A DNA stretch of 64,000 nucleotides from Arcobacter ellisii (lineage in GTDB: Bacteria > Campylobacterota > Campylobacteria > Campylobacterales > Arcobacteraceae): positions 372,001 to 436,000 of the forward strand of contig NZ_CP032097.1 in NCBI RefSeq assembly GCF_003544915.1. Direction: 5' to 3'. Of the stretch, positions 10,574 through 18,534 are shown piece by piece (within the stretch, counting starts at the first letter, position 1; each line of letters opens with the position of its first letter). The translations under genes and the position numbers were made by a program. The notes beneath the pieces were generated by a model, which searched no databases, was not told the origin of the DNA, and was given only the letters and a program-made list of their open reading frames with translations.

Positions 10574-11184
10574 TGTTTAAATATTTTAAATTAAATATAC
10601 TTCCTTATTTGTTGTACTATTTAGTTAAAATAATATATGCAACAAATAAAAAGGTTTATCATCATCCAAAAGATGATGGAAAACCAATTATTATATGTAT
10701 GTGGCATGGAGATTTGATCTCACAAATATATAATTATTTTGCATTTAGAAAAAATGGAACAGTTAAAGCAATGATAAGCCACAACAAAGATGGTGAAATC
10801 ATCACAAACTTAGCTTCTATGTTTAAAATTGGGGCAGTTCGTGGTTCGTCATCAAAAGGTGCAGCAAAAGTTTTAATTAGTGCGATAAAAGAGTTAAAAT
10901 CAGGAAATGATTTAGCTATTACACCTGATGGACCAAGAGGACCTAGATACTCAGTTGCAGATGGAGTAATTGCTTTAGCTCAAAAGAGTGAATCTAAAAT
11001 TGTATGTTTTAATACTATTCCTTCAAAATATTGGCAATTTAACTCATGGGATAAATTTGTTTTACCTAAACCTTTTGGTAGAATAGATTTTTATATTAGT
11101 GAGCCGTTTGATATTAAAAATATGGAATTTGAACAAGCAAGGGAATTTATCAAAGAAAAAATGTTGATACACTCAATGCCTTAA
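10573..11184 (+). CDS. DUF374 family lysophospholipid acyltransferase-like protein
   Basis: 203 residues with an acyltransferase fold: CMWHGDLISQ near residue 42 with the catalytic-type His and Asp, RGSSSKGAAKVL near residue 95, and the substrate motif TPDGPRGPRY near 115. In the family such proteins transfer acyl chains to lysophospholipid or lipid A precursors at the inner membrane; the substrate is unknown here. It overlaps the miaB stop by one base. Confidence 0.85.
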   Translation: MFKYFKLNILPYLLYYLVKIIYATNKKVYHHPKDDGKPIIICMWHGDLISQIYNYFAFRKNGTVKAMISHNKDGEIITNLASMFKIGAVRGSSSKGAAKVLISAIKELKSGNDLAITPDGPRGPRYSVADGVIALAQKSESKIVCFNTIPSKYWQFNSWDKFVLPKPFGRIDFYISEPFDIKNMEFEQAREFIKEKMLIHSMP

Positions 11185-11205
11185 AATACAAGTAAGTAGG
11201 GATAA

Positions 11206-12777
11206 ATGTTTAATAAAGAATCTTTATATATCAATGCAATTAAATACGATACTCAATTAAAACTTGAGTATAAAAAGTTAAATAATGAAGATATAATTGA
11301 TACAAATAATTCAGTTTTTTTAATTGATAATGATATTTTACCTCCAGATATTGCACAAAAAATTAATACATCACAAGAAGAAACAGATTTTACATATATC
11401 TCTACATTACTTATTAGTGATACTACAAAACTTGTTCCAAAATCATTATCTTCAAAATTAACAGATTGTGAAATTGCAAAATTCAATAATGAATATGATA
11501 TTGCTGTATTAAAAACTACACTTTTTGAAACTAAAAACTATTTTGTAAAAACAGGAATAGATTATATCTATTCAGCTTTTCATATATTAAGTTTACATAT
11601 TGAAAAAAATGTTTGTAGAAATGAACTTCTTTTACTTTTATATAATAACAAAGCATTTATTTTAATATTAAACCAAGCAGGAATTGTAGTTTATAATGAA
11701 ATAGTTGATTTACCAACTTTTGAATCTGTTAAAAAAACACATTTTTATGAAAATGATTTAGAAGGTCAAAAATTATTTGATGAAATTTATTATTTAGAAT
11801 TTCATGAAATAATTCAAAATACATTAAATGATTTTTATGCTAAAAAAAATGGTGTATTTATTGAAAAAATCACAATCTTATATGTTTTAAAACAATTAAC
11901 AAATGAAGAAATAGAACACTTATCTCAAGAGTTTATGTTAAAAGTTGATTATCATCCAATAAATATAGATGAAGAGATTTTTGAATTATCAAGGGATAAA
12001 CATCTTAAAAAAAGTTTTACAAAACCTAGAAAGAAAAAGAAAAAAAGAGATTTTAAATATCTTTATTTATTTTTACTTATAGCTGTTTTAGCATTTGGTG
12101 GATATAAAATTTATACAATGATTGATTTTAATAAATTTTTTACAACAAAAAAAATAGAAAAAAGTGAAAAAGTAGAAGAAAATCTAACATCATTACCTGA
12201 TCATGTAAGTATCAATGATAAAATTGAGCAAAGAATTAAAGCCGTATTTAATTCTATTCCAAATGGTGTAATGATTGAATATATTAAAATAAATGCAAAT
12301 GATTTGGAATTAAAAGTATTTTCTTTAAAAGAGGAAAATTTAGTTTTATTAAAACCTTCACTTGATACTTTATATAAAACTTCACAATTTAATTTAGTTG
12401 ATCCTGAGAAAAAAACAGACTTTTTTACAGATATTATTGCGAAAGATAGTATAGAAATAAATACAAATTATAAAAAATTTGAAAAAGAGTATATAACAGA
12501 TGAAACAATTGCAGTAGAAAGAGTAACAGAACAGTTAAAAATTCTAATGCCTGAAAATGCAATTATTAGATTCTCTTCAAATACAAATAACAATATAAAT
12601 AAATTTACTTATGTAGTAAATATTTTAGTAAAAGAGCCAAAAGAGTTTTTTAATTTGCTTGATACAATAAATAATGAATTGTATTCAATAAATATAAGTT
12701 ATCCAATAATTATGATGAAAACTGAAGCAGGAATAGAAGTAGAATTTACTTTAGAATTTAATCAATTAAAAAACTAA
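11206..12777 (+). CDS. Bitopic membrane protein of unknown function
   Basis: The 523-residue product is not one I recognise. Residues 1-275 look cytoplasmic and mixed alpha/beta. A basic run of Lys and Arg (about 273-283) precedes a single membrane helix (about 284-306), and residues 310-523 would be periplasmic, Lys/Glu/Asn-rich with weakly repetitive alpha-beta units. The overall layout recalls GspL or fused PilM/PilN proteins, but no ATP-binding signature is evident. It ends the HP0268-like/miaB/DUF374 gene run, 21 bases after the acyltransferase, and a hairpin follows. Confidence 0.8.
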   Translation: MFNKESLYINAIKYDTQLKLEYKKLNNEDIIDTNNSVFLIDNDILPPDIAQKINTSQEETDFTYISTLLISDTTKLVPKSLSSKLTDCEIAKFNNEYDIAVLKTTLFETKNYFVKTGIDYIYSAFHILSLHIEKNVCRNELLLLLYNNKAFILILNQAGIVVYNEIVDLPTFESVKKTHFYENDLEGQKLFDEIYYLEFHEIIQNTLNDFYAKKNGVFIEKITILYVLKQLTNEEIEHLSQEFMLKVDYHPINIDEEIFELSRDKHLKKSFTKPRKKKKKRDFKYLYLFLLIAVLAFGGYKIYTMIDFNKFFTTKKIEKSEKVEENLTSLPDHVSINDKIEQRIKAVFNSIPNGVMIEYIKINANDLELKVFSLKEENLVLLKPSLDTLYKTSQFNLVDPEKKTDFFTDIIAKDSIEINTNYKKFEKEYITDETIAVERVTEQLKILMPENAIIRFSSNTNNNINKFTYVVNILVKEPKEFFNLLDTINNELYSINISYPIIMMKTEAGIEVEFTLEFNQLKN

Positions 12778-12800
12778 AAACTTTTACCAAGTTTTTAGTT
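12772..12800. terminator. Hairpin between convergent genes
   Basis: A perfect 12-bp stem (12772-12783 with 12789-12800), loop TTACC, covers the stop codons of both the membrane protein gene and mqnE. It may terminate in both directions. Confidence 0.55.
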
Positions 12801-13845
12801 CATTATAAATTGAGTCTCTTTCAACTGGAATAAATCCAGAATTTTTAATCAAATCAACAAACTCCATTTGAGCTATTCCATTTGCACTAGAAGCTCCAGC
12901 AGCACTTTGAATTGCCTCTTTTTCAATAGTTCCATCAACATCATTTGCTCCAAATTCTTGAGCAATTAATGCTAATTTTACAGTTGAAGTTGCCCAATAA
13001 GCTTTAATATTTGGAATGTTATCAAGTAAAATTCTAGCAATTGCATATGTTTTTAAAATTTCTTGACCTGTTAATGCTTCTTTTACTTTTAAGTAGTTAT
13101 TTTCAGTTTGATAAACTAAAGGAATAAAAGCATTAAATCCACCAGTTTCATCTTGTAATTTTCTAAGTCTTAACATATGGTCAATTCTATGATTTCTATC
13201 TTCAACATGACCAAAAAGCATAGTTGCATTAGATTTTCTACCTTTTTCATGCCAAAGTTTGTGGATATTTAACCATTGTTCTGATGTAACTTTTCCGCCA
13301 CAAATTCTTTTTCTTACCGTTTCATCAAAAATTTCTGCTCCACCACCTGGCATTGAGTCAATTCCATGTTCAATCATCATATTTATGATTTGTTCATATG
13401 AAAGCTTATATTCTGTACTTAAAAAATGAATTTCTGCAGCTGTTAAAGCCTTAACATGAATATTTGGGAAGTTTTCTTTTATTTTTTTAAATACATCCAT
13501 ATACCATTGTAATCCTGTATGTGGATTGTGTGCTGAAACAATATGAACCTCTTTTATATTGTTTTTTGAAGAGTTTTTTACAATATCAAGAATCTCTTCA
13601 TGGCTCATTGTATATTGATGTGGATTTTTTCTACTTGCACTATATGCACAGAATTGACAGACATCTTTACAGATGTTTGTTGGGTTTATATGCCTATTTA
13701 TATTAAAATATGTTTTTTTACCATGTCTATTAATTCTAATTTTATTTGCGTAAGTTGCTAGAGTGAATAAATCTAAATCGTATAATTTAATTGCATCTTC
13801 ATACTCTAATCTTTCATTTTTTTCTAATTTTTCAATAATACTCAT
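12784..13845 (-). CDS. mqnE: Aminofutalosine synthase
   Basis: Radical SAM enzyme of the futalosine pathway to menaquinone: it joins 3-[(1-carboxyvinyl)oxy]benzoate to the adenosyl radical. The cluster motif is C59-x3-C63-x2-C66 (CKDVCQFC), followed by AYSASRKNPHQYTMS. PGGGAEI and the final SSANGIAQ segments also fit. Length is 353 residues. It could be confused with MqnC, but the NPTNICKDVCQFCAYS context and length favour MqnE. Four minus-strand genes, from bioF-like to mqnE, overlap or nearly touch. Confidence 0.92.
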   Translation of the reverse strand: MSIIEKLEKNERLEYEDAIKLYDLDLFTLATYANKIRINRHGKKTYFNINRHINPTNICKDVCQFCAYSASRKNPHQYTMSHEEILDIVKNSSKNNIKEVHIVSAHNPHTGLQWYMDVFKKIKENFPNIHVKALTAAEIHFLSTEYKLSYEQIINMMIEHGIDSMPGGGAEIFDETVRKRICGGKVTSEQWLNIHKLWHEKGRKSNATMLFGHVEDRNHRIDHMLRLRKLQDETGGFNAFIPLVYQTENNYLKVKEALTGQEILKTYAIARILLDNIPNIKAYWATSTVKLALIAQEFGANDVDGTIEKEAIQSAAGASSANGIAQMEFVDLIKNSGFIPVERDSIYNELKTW

Positions 13846-13853
13846 ATTTTTTC

Positions 13854-14171
13854 CTATTTACAATCAATATCTTTTGTATAGTGGTTATCTTTTTCTTTAT
13901 GAACAAAACCTATACAAGTTTGATTAGAATCTTGGTTATAAAACTTAACTTTATAAACAGTACTTCTATATCTAGTTTCTGCATCTTCAACACTTAACTT
14001 ATTAATTACAGTTACATCTTTTATATTTTTATAACCAATTGATTGAAGAATTTCTATTAATTTTTGTTCTTTTAAATCTTTTAAAAATAAAAAACCAATA
14101 AGAGCAATAACAATCATTACTCCAATAATAATAATTGTTTTTTTAGGAAGTTTTCGTATTTCATTGTTCAT
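13854..14171 (-). CDS. Small single-pass membrane protein of unknown function
   Basis: 105 residues: a short basic N-terminus, one membrane helix (about 11-29), then a soluble domain of about 75 residues, probably periplasmic, with two cysteines (in QTCIGF and the final DCK) that could form a disulfide. I recognise no family. It overlaps the carbonic anhydrase stop by 11 bases and ends nine bases before mqnE, so it sits inside an operon. Confidence 0.75.
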   Translation of the reverse strand: MNNEIRKLPKKTIIIIGVMIVIALIGFLFLKDLKEQKLIEILQSIGYKNIKDVTVINKLSVEDAETRYRSTVYKVKFYNQDSNQTCIGFVHKEKDNHYTKDIDCK

Positions 14172-14814
14172 TTGAAGACTCTTTTAATGGTTTAAATGAA
14201 CACTCTTCACCGTCATAATATTCAATAGTTCCATCTTCTATTTTATAATACCATCCATGAATTTGTAAATCTTTATCTTTTACTTTTTTCTCAATATATG
14301 GAAAAGTTAAAAGATTTTCCATTTGATGAACAATTGATATTCTTTCTGTTGCTCTATATAATTTCTCTTTATCAGTTTTATCTTGAATTGCTAAAAGTGT
14401 GTACTCTTTTGCTCTTTTTCCTAATTCTAACCATTTTTTTACATTTATCAAATCAGGTGAATCCCCTAAATCTTGATATAAACTTTTACAAGCTCCACAA
14501 TGTGAATGACCACAAACTATAATATGTTTTACACCTAAAACATTTACAGCATATTCAATAACAGCAGAACTTCCATGGTAATCGTTATCTGGATTATATG
14601 GTGGAATAAAATTTCCTACATTTCTTAAAATAAACATATCGCCAGGTTTTGTATCAAGCATTAAATCAGGTGTTACTCTACTATCACTACAACCTATAAA
14701 AAGTACTTCTGGTTTTTGACCAGTTTCAACTAATTGTTTTAAATCACACTCATATTTAGGGAAACTAGCTTCTCTAAACTTTTTATTACCTTTTATTAAA
14801 TCATTTATTAGCAT
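14161..14814 (-). CDS. Beta-class carbonic anhydrase
   Basis: Interconverts CO2 and bicarbonate. Zinc ligands are C42, H103 and C106 and the partner aspartate is D44, within GCSDSRVTPD and CGHSHCGAC. The 217-residue length is typical. The 14-base overlap with the bioF-like gene upstream and the overlap with the small membrane protein downstream suggest translational coupling. Bicarbonate supply would fit a capnophilic or microaerophilic life (inference). Confidence 0.96.
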   Translation of the reverse strand: MLINDLIKGNKKFREASFPKYECDLKQLVETGQKPEVLFIGCSDSRVTPDLMLDTKPGDMFILRNVGNFIPPYNPDNDYHGSSAVIEYAVNVLGVKHIIVCGHSHCGACKSLYQDLGDSPDLINVKKWLELGKRAKEYTLLAIQDKTDKEKLYRATERISIVHQMENLLTFPYIEKKVKDKDLQIHGWYYKIEDGTIEYYDGEECSFKPLKESSNEQ

Positions 14815-15904
14815 TTAAGTCCTTTAATAAATTACATACACTAATTAAATTGTTTGTATCTATATCAATTTTTGCAATTAATCTTATAATTGCACTTTTA
14901 ACGGTAGGTTGCCTAATCGCACCAACTAGAAAACCTTTTTGTTTTAAAATTTCTTGAATCTCTTTTACTTTTTTATTATCACCAACATCAATTGGAATAA
15001 TCAAACTTTGAGATTTTATTCCTAAAATTTCATAAATAATGTTCAAATTTTTTTCTATTTGTTCCTTTAAATCTTTTTTATTATCTATTATATAATTCAA
15101 AGATTCAAGTGCAAGGGCTGTATCAAATAAAGAAGGAGCAGTAGAATAAATAATAGGTTTAGCTCTATTTGTTAAAAACTCTATAATCTCTTTAGAAGCT
15201 AAGATATAAGCTCCATAAGAACCATATGCTTTTCCTAAAGTTCCCATTTTTATATGATATTTATTTGGTTTAATTTCATAATAATCAAAAATACCTAAAA
15301 GATTTTTACCAATAACTCCAGAACTATGTGCTTCATCAACAATTAAAATTGATTTATAATTGTCTGCTATTTTAAATATTTCAATTGGTGCAATATCCCC
15401 ACCCATTGAATAAACACCTTCGATAGCTATTATTTTTCTTCCTACTCTTTTATTTTCTAAAATCTTTTTTTCTAAATTTTCATAATCATTATGTTTAAAA
15501 ATTATTACTTGTTCAGGTTTTAGTAGTTTTGTAGCTAATATTCCACTTGCATGGTACTCTTCATCTATAAACAAAGTGTCATTTTTTCTAACAAGTGCTT
15601 CAATCATTGAGATATTTGCTAAAAAACCAGAACCAACTGTGATTCCAGCTTCAAATTTATTTACCTCACATAATTTATCTTCAAAATTTTTATGGATTTG
15701 ATTATAACCATTTACTAACATTGAAGCACGTGGGGAATGGAAATTTTGATTTAAAATATTTTCGTAAGCTTTTTGAAAAAGATTTTTATTTGTAGAAAGG
15801 CCTAAATAATCGTTTGATGCAAGGTCTATAAGATTTTCATCAAATAAATCTCTTGTTCTAAAACGGTTAGACTTTTTAATAGATTCAAGTTCTTTAAAGT
15901 ACAA
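14801..15904 (-). CDS. bioF: 8-amino-7-oxononanoate synthase-like aminotransferase
   Basis: A PLP-dependent alpha-oxoamine synthase family member. It has the VDEAHSSGVIG motif and the PLP lysine in GTLGKAYGSYGA; the 367-residue length fits BioF, which condenses pimeloyl thioester with alanine for biotin. Related KBL or SPT-like enzymes share this fold, and no other bio gene lies here, so the substrate is not certain. The start is a TTG at 15904 with GGAG seven bases before. Confidence 0.85.
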   Translation of the reverse strand: MYFKELESIKKSNRFRTRDLFDENLIDLASNDYLGLSTNKNLFQKAYENILNQNFHSPRASMLVNGYNQIHKNFEDKLCEVNKFEAGITVGSGFLANISMIEALVRKNDTLFIDEEYHASGILATKLLKPEQVIIFKHNDYENLEKKILENKRVGRKIIAIEGVYSMGGDIAPIEIFKIADNYKSILIVDEAHSSGVIGKNLLGIFDYYEIKPNKYHIKMGTLGKAYGSYGAYILASKEIIEFLTNRAKPIIYSTAPSLFDTALALESLNYIIDNKKDLKEQIEKNLNIIYEILGIKSQSLIIPIDVGDNKKVKEIQEILKQKGFLVGAIRQPTVKSAIIRLIAKIDIDTNNLISVCNLLKDLNANK

Positions 15905-16085
15905 AAAATTCTCCGTAAGTATTTTTGAATAGTAACCAATTATTACTAAGAAAAAGTTAAATTTTAAAATTTGTTTTTATTGCTAGTTTATTGCTATTAT
16001 GAATTGTTATAATTCTTTTCTACTAATTTTAAGTACGAGTAAATCCTAGTAAGGGGTGTTTTTGCGACCTTCACCCCTTACTTTA
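15905..16085. other. Intergenic region with a TATAAT box and a GC-rich hairpin
   Basis: This 181-base gap lies between yraN and the bioF-like gene, both on the minus strand. It holds a duplicated TTTATTGCTA, a plus-strand TATAAT at about 16009-16014, and a strong hairpin at 16049-16081 (10-bp stem GTAAGGGGTG / CACCCCTTAC, 13-base loop). The hairpin may end the yraN transcript, or belong to a short plus-strand RNA of about 65 bases. Confidence 0.4.
16049..16081 (-). terminator. GC-rich hairpin downstream of yraN
   Basis: A 10-bp perfect stem lies only four bases after the yraN stop. Its C/G content is remarkable for this AT-rich DNA. Neither strand has a long T run after the stem, so the role as intrinsic terminator is uncertain. 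Confidence 0.45.
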
Positions 16086-16418
16086 TCACATAGTTATATT
16101 TTCAATCAATTCAATATTCTCATCATTTATAATAATTGCATCAATAGAATAAATAACATCTAATTTTTTTATTTGTAAATAGTAATTTATGCTTCTTTTT
16201 ATTTTTGAAAGTTTTGAATAAGTAATATTATTAATTGCAGTTTCATAATCAGGTGCAGATTTAACTTCACAAAAATGATAAACATCATCTTTTTTTGCAA
16301 TTATATCTATTTCTCCTAATTTTTTTGCGTAGAAATTTTTTTCAATAATTATAAAATTTAACTTTTCTAAAAAAGAGATTGCTTTTTTTTCAGCAACTTC
16401 TCCTTTTTCTCTACTCAT
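16086..16418 (-). CDS. YraN family (UPF0102) nuclease-like protein
   Basis: About 110 residues from the ATG at 16418 (MSREKGEVAEKKA). The order G-E-(x)-A-E......G..I...N......GEIDIIA.......F.EVK is the Holliday-junction-resolvase-like fold of YraN: E, D and E-V-K residues form a presumed metal site. A longer in-frame start at 16493 would overlap thiS by 70 bases and is unlikely. The function of YraN is unknown in general. It follows thiS by four bases. Confidence 0.88.
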   Translation of the reverse strand: MSREKGEVAEKKAISFLEKLNFIIIEKNFYAKKLGEIDIIAKKDDVYHFCEVKSAPDYETAINNITYSKLSKIKRSINYYLQIKKLDVIYSIDAIIINDENIELIENITM

Positions 16419-16422
16419 AAAA

Positions 16423-16623
16423 TCAACCACCACCAACAAATTGAAGAAGTTCGATTTTATCATTATCTTTTGGAATAAAATTTTTCCAATCATCTTTTTT
16501 TACAATATTCATATTAACTGCAGCAGCCATTACTTTATTTTCAATTTGTAAATTTGTTATTATATCTTGTAGTGTTGATGAGTTATCAAACTCTTTTGTT
16601 TCACCATTTACAATCAGTGTCAT
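16423..16623 (-). CDS. thiS: Sulfur carrier protein ThiS
   Basis: A 66-residue ubiquitin-like protein ending in FVGGG, the C-terminal glycine tail that is adenylated and turned into a thiocarboxylate to give sulfur to the thiazole of thiamin. The beginning MTLIVNGETKEF and LLQFVGGG end are typical. No thiG, thiH or thiF lies nearby in the window, so it sits apart from its partners. yraN follows directly. Confidence 0.92.
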   Translation of the reverse strand: MTLIVNGETKEFDNSSTLQDIITNLQIENKVMAAAVNMNIVKKDDWKNFIPKDNDKIELLQFVGGG

Positions 16624-16675
16624 ATTTTAAACCTTTTTATATTTTTTATAAAGTTTGATTATACAAACACTTAAC

Positions 16676-17683
16676 TTATTTTCTTATATTCAATGTTTTA
16701 AATCTATCACCCATTCCAGTTGGTTCTAGTAAAACTTTTATTTTTTGTGTCTCTTTTAAGTAAGTTTTTTCATCAACATTTGCTTTTAGAATTTCAAGTA
16801 AATCCAAAATACCAAATTCAACTAAAGATTTTAATTGGGTATTAAAAATTACTTCTTTTACTTTGTTTTCTTTAAAACAATCAATTAAATAATTAAAATG
16901 AACATCATAGGTAATATCAGAGTTTTTAAAGAGTTTTTCTAAAGATAAATTCTCTTCAAAAATTGGATAAACTGCATGTTTTTCATAAATTCTTGCACTA
17001 AAATCATTTCTTGGAAATCTATCGCCATAATCAAAAGTTAGAAATTCAAAATGAGTTATATTTTTACAAAGAGTATCCACAAAATCTTTGTAAGATAATG
17101 CAACTTCACCTTTTGTAATAGAGTATTTTTTGCAATGATTTAAAATTTTTTTATCAACACAATCAATAAATTCAATTTTATAATTTGAAATGTATGCTTG
17201 TTGAAGTATATTCTCTTTATTTGTATAGACTAAATCACAAGAAAAAGCGTCAAAAATTTCATTTGCAATAATATAAGCATTTTCAAGTTTAACTTCTGAA
17301 ATATCGTTAAAATGTTTTAGATTGATAATATTTCCAAAAGATTCTTCTAAATATCTTTTTTGTTGAATTTGAAGATTTTCAAATCGCTCAATTATTGCAA
17401 AATTTAAAGTTTCAAGAAGTTTTGGTTTTAATGTATATATAAATTGAATTATATCTGCAAATAAATATCCGTGATGAGCACCAATTTCTAAAATAGTTGT
17501 ATTTGAAGGTAAAAATCCCTCTTCAATAGAACTTATAATTTTTTTTGCTATTGAGCCACCAAAAAATGAAGAAGTGGAAACGGAAGTGAAAAAATCACCA
17601 TCCTTTCCTATTTGTTTGTAGTTTGAATAATAACCATTCTCACCATAAAGCCACTCTTCAAAATAGTTTTTAAACTCTATCAT
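16676..17683 (-). CDS. MidA-like (NDUFAF7/DUF185) SAM-dependent methyltransferase
   Basis: 335 residues. Early motifs GENGYYS and GDFFTSVSTSSFFG, the SAM-binding ILEIGAHHGYL (near residue 65), ANEIFDAF and FDYGDRFPRNDF fit COG1565. The mitochondrial member methylates an arginine of complex I subunit NDUFS2; the bacterial target is unknown. Complex-I maturation would be a reasonable but untested guess. Its start overlaps the stop of the OmpA lipoprotein gene by four bases. Confidence 0.85.
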   Translation of the reverse strand: MIEFKNYFEEWLYGENGYYSNYKQIGKDGDFFTSVSTSSFFGGSIAKKIISSIEEGFLPSNTTILEIGAHHGYLFADIIQFIYTLKPKLLETLNFAIIERFENLQIQQKRYLEESFGNIINLKHFNDISEVKLENAYIIANEIFDAFSCDLVYTNKENILQQAYISNYKIEFIDCVDKKILNHCKKYSITKGEVALSYKDFVDTLCKNITHFEFLTFDYGDRFPRNDFSARIYEKHAVYPIFEENLSLEKLFKNSDITYDVHFNYLIDCFKENKVKEVIFNTQLKSLVEFGILDLLEILKANVDEKTYLKETQKIKVLLEPTGMGDRFKTLNIRK

Positions 17684-18405
17684 TTACAAACATCAATTAC
17701 AGATTGTTGATTTGGATATAAATAAACTTCAACTCTTCTATTTAAAGCCATATTTGATTCACTATTATTTAATGCTACTGGTTTATCAAATGAACAACCT
17801 CTTGAGAAGATTTGATTTGAAACACCAGAATTATAAATAATATTTCCTACATTTGAAGCTCTTTGTTCAGATAGAGTTTGATTATAAGCATGAGTTCCAC
17901 GGCTATCTGTATGACCTACTACTTGAACTAAAGTATTTGGATATCTTTGTAAAACAGAGTTTATTTTTGATATTTTTGTTTGAGCACTATATGTTGGATT
18001 TGCAGAGTTTGTTTCAAACATCATACTATCTCTAAACATTATTTTTACGTAGTTATCAGTATTTGAAACAATTAAATCTTGATTTGGGTCTAAAACTGCA
18101 TTCGGATTATTATTTACATTAGTATTTAAACTTTGAGCAACTTCTTGAGCTTGTTTATCCATACTATAACCAATTGCTCCACCAATTGCTGCACCTGCAA
18201 CTGCTCCAATTACCTTATTCCTACTTTTACTTCCACCACCAATATTATTTCCTAAAACAATACCAGCTATTGCTCCAATAGTTGTTCCAATAATCGCATT
18301 TTGATTATTATCATAAGTTTCATTTCCAGTTTTTTGTGCACAACCTGTTAATAAACTTGCAATTACAGCTGTTGATAAGATAGTTTTAAAATTTATAAAT
18401 TTCAT
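17680..18405 (-). CDS. OmpA family lipoprotein with glycine-zipper segment
   Basis: 241 residues. The signal peptide ends in a lipobox LLTGC, so C22 would be lipidated. Residues about 37-85 are a glycine zipper (IGAIAGIVLG, GAVAGAAIGGAIG). The C-terminal 110 residues are an OmpA peptidoglycan-binding domain with GHTDSRGTHAYN, LSEQRASNV and NRRVEVYLYP. Thus an outer-membrane anchor holding the cell wall, like Pal or YiaD. It overlaps the MidA-like gene by four bases and is divergent from pyk. Confidence 0.93.
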   Translation of the reverse strand: MKFINFKTILSTAVIASLLTGCAQKTGNETYDNNQNAIIGTTIGAIAGIVLGNNIGGGSKSRNKVIGAVAGAAIGGAIGYSMDKQAQEVAQSLNTNVNNNPNAVLDPNQDLIVSNTDNYVKIMFRDSMMFETNSANPTYSAQTKISKINSVLQRYPNTLVQVVGHTDSRGTHAYNQTLSEQRASNVGNIIYNSGVSNQIFSRGCSFDKPVALNNSESNMALNRRVEVYLYPNQQSVIDVCK

Positions 18406-18436
18406 AATAAACCTTTTTAAATTTAATTTATGAACG

Positions 18437-18509
18437 ATTTTAACATAAATATTATGTAAAGATTGTGAAATAGATTCGTTACTTTATTGTAATTATTTTA
18501 TGTTATAAT
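18437..18509. promoter_or_regulatory. Divergent promoters of the OmpA lipoprotein gene and pyk
   Basis: On the minus strand a TAAAAT box (18437-18442) is followed upstream by a perfect 15-bp palindrome, ACATAAATATTATGT (18443-18457). On the plus strand a TATAAT (18504-18509) precedes pyk by 25 bases with AAAGGAG at the ribosome binding site. The palindrome could be an operator. Confidence 0.5.
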
Positions 18510-18534
18510 TTTCATAAGTTTAAAAGGAGAATCT

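Noticed and set aside
16086-16493. Longer yraN form starting at 16493
   Set aside because: Would overlap thiS by about 70 bases and add residues foreign to the family; the ATG at 16418 fits better.
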